From the NCBI GenBank assembly GCA_964017145.1, contig OZ024846.1, positions 2,170,001-2,234,000 of the forward strand: a DNA stretch of 64,000 bases, read 5' to 3'. This DNA comes from Agrocybe praecox (lineage: Eukaryota > Basidiomycota > Agaricomycetes > Agaricales > Agrocybaceae). The notes beneath the pieces were generated by a model. The model saw only the letters and a list, made by a program, of their open reading frames with translations. It was not told the DNA's origin and did no database searches. This document shows, piece after piece, positions 59,962 through 64,000 of the stretch. Numbering within the stretch: the first letter of the stretch is position 1; each line of letters opens with the position of its first letter. The position numbers were made by a program, and so were the translations under genes.

Positions 59962-61092
59962 TCAAGCACACACCGCAAATCGGTCACTCAAACGTCGGAT
60001 ATCTGCCTCGCCTAACTTCCTGCCGGTTGAAAGCACCTTGTGGTTGAGAAGCTCTACAAGCCATTCCTCTCTTTTCTTTGGATTCCATTTTGCAACAGCA
60101 CGTATGTGATCCTCAGACTCGCATCCATACTGAAGAAACACATGCAGGAGGAAAGCCATTGAAGGTTTGCACTTGGAAAGAAACTCGAAAACGAATACGA
60201 TCCCAACTCCGTGGGTGCTTTGTTCTTGTTCTTCTATCTTCACTTTGGACCTAACCGCGGACAGACTCGTGGTCATCTTGGTGTGCTATGTTGTAAAACG
60301 GCGGTAAGAACTAAAACTCCTGAATTGCTTCAAGGGCTCTTACTCTTCGTTCGGTCTCCAGGCTTGTGCTTGGTTGTTTGCTTTTCTTGGTGCTCCTCAA
60401 TGGCACGGCTTTGGGTTTTGACTCAGTTTCTGAGTCTTCATGTGTCTGCGTGGGACACGACGAAATTAAGTACACTTTATTATCTGAAATGACGATTCTA
60501 CGCACCAGGTCAATAATGTCCGAGTCCTCGACGTTCTCGATGATCTGGTAATGAGCGTCCTTCTTTGTAGCGAGCTTTCTCTCCTTCAAGAACATCAAGG
60601 ATCGTCGCGTGCTATGAAATCTAACTACAACTGTCATTGCGCAACGCAATTTCACGTCCGTGTGTTCCCCGCTGAAGGTATCTGGATATGATATTTCCAG
60701 CTATAAATGGCTGTCTATAAGCACCATCGTAGGCAAATTAGATTCCATAGAACTTACCTCTTGCTCTATCTTACACATTTGCTTTACCTGTTGTGTAGTC
60801 GTCTTTTTTATGTCTAGATGCTTGGACACTTGTCTATGGAGTCGTGACTGAAAAAGAAACATAATGGTACCGTGAGTTATAGAACAGCCCGGCTGCTACT
60901 ACGTAATATTCGAACGCACCTTCCATCCTTCCGCAGCTTCAGAGTTGGGTTCAATTTTTATCATGAGCAGGAATTGAAGGAACTATCAAAGAGCAGAAAT
61001 TCAAAAAATGCCTCATGATTCGGACCCTATGAATTGCGCCAACCTTCGGTCTTTTGTGATCAATACAGTATATATCGCTAGGAGAGTCCATG
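59962..61092 (-). CDS. Orphan gene, tandem copy 2 (possible broken splice site)
   Basis: This has the same exon chain as copy 1: MDSPSDIYCIDHKRPK; FLQFLLMIKIEPNSEAAEGW; SRLHRQVSKHLDIKKTTTQQ then VKQMCKIEQE; LEISYPDTFSGEHTDVKLRC to DSDIIDL; THEDSETESKPKAVPLRSTK onward; and the C-terminal module EFLSKCKPSMAFLLHVFLQY then ESEDHIRAVAKWNPKKREEW. After EAIQEF the frame meets TAG at 60311-60313. In copy 1 the same spot is a GTACTTACC donor and here it is GTTCTTACC. If the weakened donor still works, the C-terminal module is joined; if not, the protein is truncated. Many amino-acid differences between copies are scattered along the exons rather than concentrated. Confidence 0.5.
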
Positions 61093-61619
61093 ATTTAAAA
61101 GAAATTCCTGTCGCCAGGCTGGAAAAAGAGATGAGGGGATGGAATGCGATTTGATTGTATAGTGCATGGAATATCTGTCAATTTATTGCTTCAACTAGCC
61201 GATTAGAGAGCTCACTTGATTTAGCTTTCAACCCACCCGCTCTCCAAAAAGATGCGTGTTTAACGTCAAAGTCACATACCCCTTGCTCAACATTAATTAC
61301 GCCTCGGATACGAATAAAATATTCTAAAAGAGGCTCTGTTCGAGCCTACAATCAGCCAAAGTAGCAACTCAAAGGTAAGTATCTGATATGGCCATGTCCA
61401 TATGCTTCACCGCTCTGCCAACTAACACCTCCAACTTCGCTATGTTTATGTGCAACCGATTCGTCCTGTCAATTGAACTCCAACCCGCAGAGGTTTATAA
61501 GACGTTCATAATTGTGCATCCGAATCAGAACCATTCTTCGAAGTCTTACAGAGTATTGGGATATCCCGAATAAATCATAAACAAGGGTTTTTTGGTTTTC
61601 CTTGCGAGCTTAGCAGTAC

Positions 61620-62110
61620 TTTATTGTGCTTTGCATGACCTAAGTTGAGTATCATCCAATTCTGATTTTGGGCAGCATCCCATGTAATGGTCGACGTCTA
61701 AAAAGAAAAAGTTGTTGAATTGTTGACCCCTGCGACAGCAAAGAGCAATGACATCGTGGGTTTCTTGGCAGTGACGCTTATTTAGACGCCGTTGAACGCC
61801 ACACTGACTCTTGGTCGCGTGATGCAGATACGCCCCACGGTTAGAGATGCAAAACACTGACTGAACTGATATTGAAACCACGTGAATAGAGTCGTTCATT
61901 ATGCTGGTGAAGTAGCCATATTCTACATATTCGTCCAGGGGTAGTTTTAGTGTCCTGATCATGCCATTGTGCGCCTTTCCTCAAATCTAAGACGAAAGAA
62001 AAAATCAACAAGGTACCGGGGAGCTTCATATCTACGTTTTCCATATTGACTAGTCCTAGAATGCTCACCGTAATTTTCTCTGGCGGGTTACGTTCTCCGT
62101 AAGTTACATA
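61620..62110 (-). pseudogene. Inverted copy of the S3 locus (S3')
   Basis: Read on the minus strand this matches 49207-49690: the initial VTYGERNP-type segment, ITVSILGLVNMENVDMKLPG read through, and an exon with LKLPLDEYVEYGYFTSIMND then SIHVVSISVQSVFCISNRGA. It ends in the QETHDVIALCCRRGQ-frame region, where the antisense frame pattern of S3 recurs. Here the exon has one base fewer than at 49390, which restores a long coherent frame, suggesting that the S3 version is the damaged one. The 3' end containing the TFTGPLVPYATI segment is not found to its left. It lies head-to-head with MFS copy E, as S3 does with copy B. Confidence 0.45.
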
Positions 62111-62487
62111 AATTTCTGTACGATAGTAATCTAAGTAGCGAGGAATTGACGCGTTTTATACAAAGGTGATCCCAACCGACTGGTGTATTAAGTAAACCCA
62201 TGGTCCATCTACATGAGAGAGGCAGATATTATTATCGGACTGCATTTAAGAACCTGCGCCGCATAGAAATAAAAAGATCACGCCCCAGTTCGCGAAGAGA
62301 GCTTGTACATGGGATAGATTGAATAGACATCAAGGTAAAGCTCATTCAATACCATACCAAAGAAGGTAAAGGATCCATCTTTTGTATTGACTATACGATA
62401 TTTTCTCGCTAGCTAAAGCGATTTGTGGTTGATTTCGTTACTGAGTAGACATTTACTGAATGCCGCCACTACCAATGGAGGTTCGAC

Positions 62488-62745
62488 ATATTGCAACTTG
62501 TGGCAGCGCTTTGTAGCCACTCACCCAGTGACCACCACCAGAACCACGGTCCACCGCCATCACCAATGAATCCGCATTGTTCTTCCCATTTTCAGCCCAA
62601 TTTCTCACACTAGTCCTTGTTTCGTATCCATCTAGAGGTGCTTTTGGCTGGTTTTCGCGTCCGAAGTCCACAAATCGGCCAACGTTTCCTCCCAGCCAAT
62701 CAAAAGCAGCATGAAAACTTGAGAATCGAGGACCGCAAGGTTCGG
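62488..62745. repeat. Extra segment of about 250 bp in the MFS E upstream flank
   Basis: The flank equivalent to 48600-48760 (GGATCATTCCGAA then TATGTCGA) is interrupted here by about 250 bp absent from the corresponding places near 42780 and 48720. On the minus strand the inserted part is open and reads, for example, FDWLGGNVGRFVDFGRENQP and SLVMAVDRGSGGGHWVSGYK. It may be a captured gene fragment or a small mobile element. No clear terminal repeats were seen. Confidence 0.5.
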
Positions 62746-62914
62746 AATGATCCAACAGGCGACAATGCACCAACGCGCCATCTCATCCGAAAATGAAGAT
62801 GAGTCGAACCAAGCGAGGCATTATTTTGCTTAAATTCTCCTGGTCTTCCAAGTATCAGGATGTGATTTCCCCCCACTCTTGGCAAGGTCGACATTTATAA
62901 CCTTACGACCAGAC

Positions 62915-64000
62915 ATGTCCAAGATCGAGAATCCCACTTCCTCTCGCACCGAACCATATCTTGACAATGACAACGATAACACTAACGAAAATAATGTTCA
63001 CGACTTTGACGACGATAAACCAACACCTCTCCCAATGACCCAACTAATAAGCGTCTTCCTCATTCAGGGAGCAGAACCCGTCACCGCGACGGTTATTTAT
63101 CCATTCATCAACCAATTCATTCGGGAGACAGGAATTACGAACGGAAATGAAGCGAAGACAGGGTATTATGCTGGCATTATAGTGCGTTAAATTCTAATCG
63201 TCGCGAAACAACAGTATTCTCATGCTGTTGCATAGCAATCTGCATTCTTTTTCACGGAGTGTGTAACTGTGGTACAATGGGGATACTTGTCAGACCGTTT
63301 CGGTCGAAGACCCGTATTGTTGTGTGCACCACTTGGGTTAGCAATTGCGATGCTGGTATTCGGATCTTCAACAACATTCTGGCCCTTGGTTTGGTCTCGT
63401 TGTTTCCAAGGGATTTTTAACGGAAGCATTGGTAAGTGCTGCTTTCTAATTGCAGAAGTGCTATAACTAATGCAGCTAACTGCAGGCGTCACAAAAAGTG
63501 TTATTGTCGAGGTAAATTTTACATACATTCACGAGGCGCCCTCGCAGCTAAAACTACATCAAGCTCACAGATTCGACGAACAGAGGAGATGTTTATGCCC
63601 TTTCCCCGCTGATATGGAATTTGGGAATTACCATTGGGTAGAACACATTATTTTTTATTCTCGCGGTACTTTCGCTAACGTCTTTCTGGAAAGACCGATC
63701 CTAGGTGGACTCCTATCCAATCCAGAAACTCAATGGCCGGAGTCTTTGGGTCGCATTCCATATCTTCGGAGCCATCCTTACTTTTTACCCTGCCTGATAG
63801 CGGCGATATTCTCATTCGTCGTATATATAGTTACCTTCCTTACACTGAAGGAGGTACGGGTTCCCGTGATTTATTTTGCATTACGCTCATGCATGCTATC
63901 ATGCGTTCATTTCAGACCTTACCCTCCATCGTTGTTCAAAAGAAATTAGATGCCATCGCACGAGATAAATATCCAACAGCCGAAACCAGCTTGATTAACT
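62915..64000 (+). CDS. MFS transporter copy E, DHA1-type (inverted, cut by window end)
   Basis: This is the same family as copy B and closest to it, but on the plus strand. The ATG at 62915 begins MSKIENPTSSRTEP; exon 1 (62915-63181) ends GYYAGII at a GTGCGT donor. Exon 2 carries QSAFFFTECVTVVQWGYLSD and RFGRRPVLL (motif A) and VFGSSTTFWPLVWSRCFQGI. Small exons encode GVTKSVIVE and LTDSTNRGDVYALSPLIWNL, then PILGGLLSNPETQWPESLGR with FLPCLIAAIFSFVVYIVTFL. The exon starting TLPSIVVQKKLDAIARDKYP runs off the window at AETSLIN. No stop or frameshift was seen in the visible two thirds. It is head-to-head with the S3' remnant. Confidence 0.85.

Larger units (their letters stand above)
57740..61470. 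repeat. Tandem segmental duplication (two units of about 1.8-1.95 kb)
   Basis: Unit 1 spans about 57750-59520 and unit 2 about 59530-61470. Shared landmarks are ACTCGCGTCCGAAAATCAGG (57793 and 59550), TCGACCTTCATCAATACTTT (57848 and 59818), TAACTAAATACTACCACAGA (57951 and 59918), the orphan gene exons, and the far end TCCATATGCTTCACCGCTCT (59455 and 61397). Unit 2 carries a roughly 190 bp insertion near 59600-59800 that unit 1 lacks. Confidence 0.75.

Noticed and set aside
36700..64000. Secondary-metabolite biosynthetic cluster
   Set aside because: There are transporters, and the SAM methyltransferase and oxidoreductase lie nearby, but no polyketide synthase, NRPS, terpene cyclase or P450 is visible. 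The MFS copies are better explained by segmental duplication.
1..64000. CRISPR arrays, rRNA operon, bacterial operons
   Set aside because: No regularly spaced direct repeats with unique spacers, no rRNA-like stretches and no prokaryotic gene organisation were seen; intron-rich genes show this is fungal nuclear DNA.

Overview
The window is eukaryotic nuclear DNA from a filamentous fungus, most likely an Agaricomycete (mushroom-forming basidiomycete). The reasons are dense small genes broken by many 45-95 nt GT-AG introns (13 exons in one oxidoreductase), Zn2Cys6 transcription factors with an intron inside the zinc cluster, and family types common in Basidiomycota. Nothing bacterial is present (no operons, Shine-Dalgarno sites or CRISPR). 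All functions are read from translated motifs, since no database search was possible.

Left part (about 1-36.4 kb), mostly ordinary housekeeping and regulatory genes: two paralogous Zn2Cys6 regulators on the minus strand (4.2-6.6 and 9.8-12.1 kb); a tandem-PH-domain protein (13.1-15.0, minus); acyl-CoA-binding protein (15.9-16.4, plus); a gene-poor 3.4 kb stretch; a mitochondrial RNase II/RNB exoribonuclease (19.8-22.8, minus) divergent from a GMC oxidoreductase (23.5-26.1, plus); a Sac7-type RhoGAP with an unclear 5' end (26.2-29.2, plus); an RNF216-like RBR ubiquitin ligase with a CUE-like segment (30.8-34.9, plus); and a class I SAM methyltransferase (35.1-36.4, plus).

Right part (about 36.7-64 kb), an accessory region shaped by duplication. 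Its unit carries short secreted-protein-like genes (plus strand) and DHA1-type MFS transporters (minus strand). Block 1 (36.7-43.4 kb) and block 2 (44.9-52.2 kb) are tandem copies separated by a 1.45 kb insertion with terminal inverted repeats. An inverted partial third copy starts at 61.6 kb and runs off the window. A decayed MFS relic lies at 56.4-57.6 kb. Three MFS genes look intact (46.6-48.5, 50.2-52.0, and 62.9 to the window edge). One has a single nonsense codon, one is reduced to its ends, and one is a frameshifted relic. Block 1 contains a lysine/glutamate-rich gene with a six-cysteine motif. Block 2 has lost that gene but keeps its last codons, a deletion footprint.

Within the accessory region sit a nucleolar-like acidic/basic protein (52.8-54.0), a polytopic membrane protein (54.2-55.6), and two tandem copies of an unrecognised five- to six-exon gene (58.0-59.1 and 60.0-61.1). 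The strongest points for follow-up are the recurrent transporter/secreted-protein cassette with birth-and-death decay, the inverted copy, the unclassified TIR element and the orphan families.
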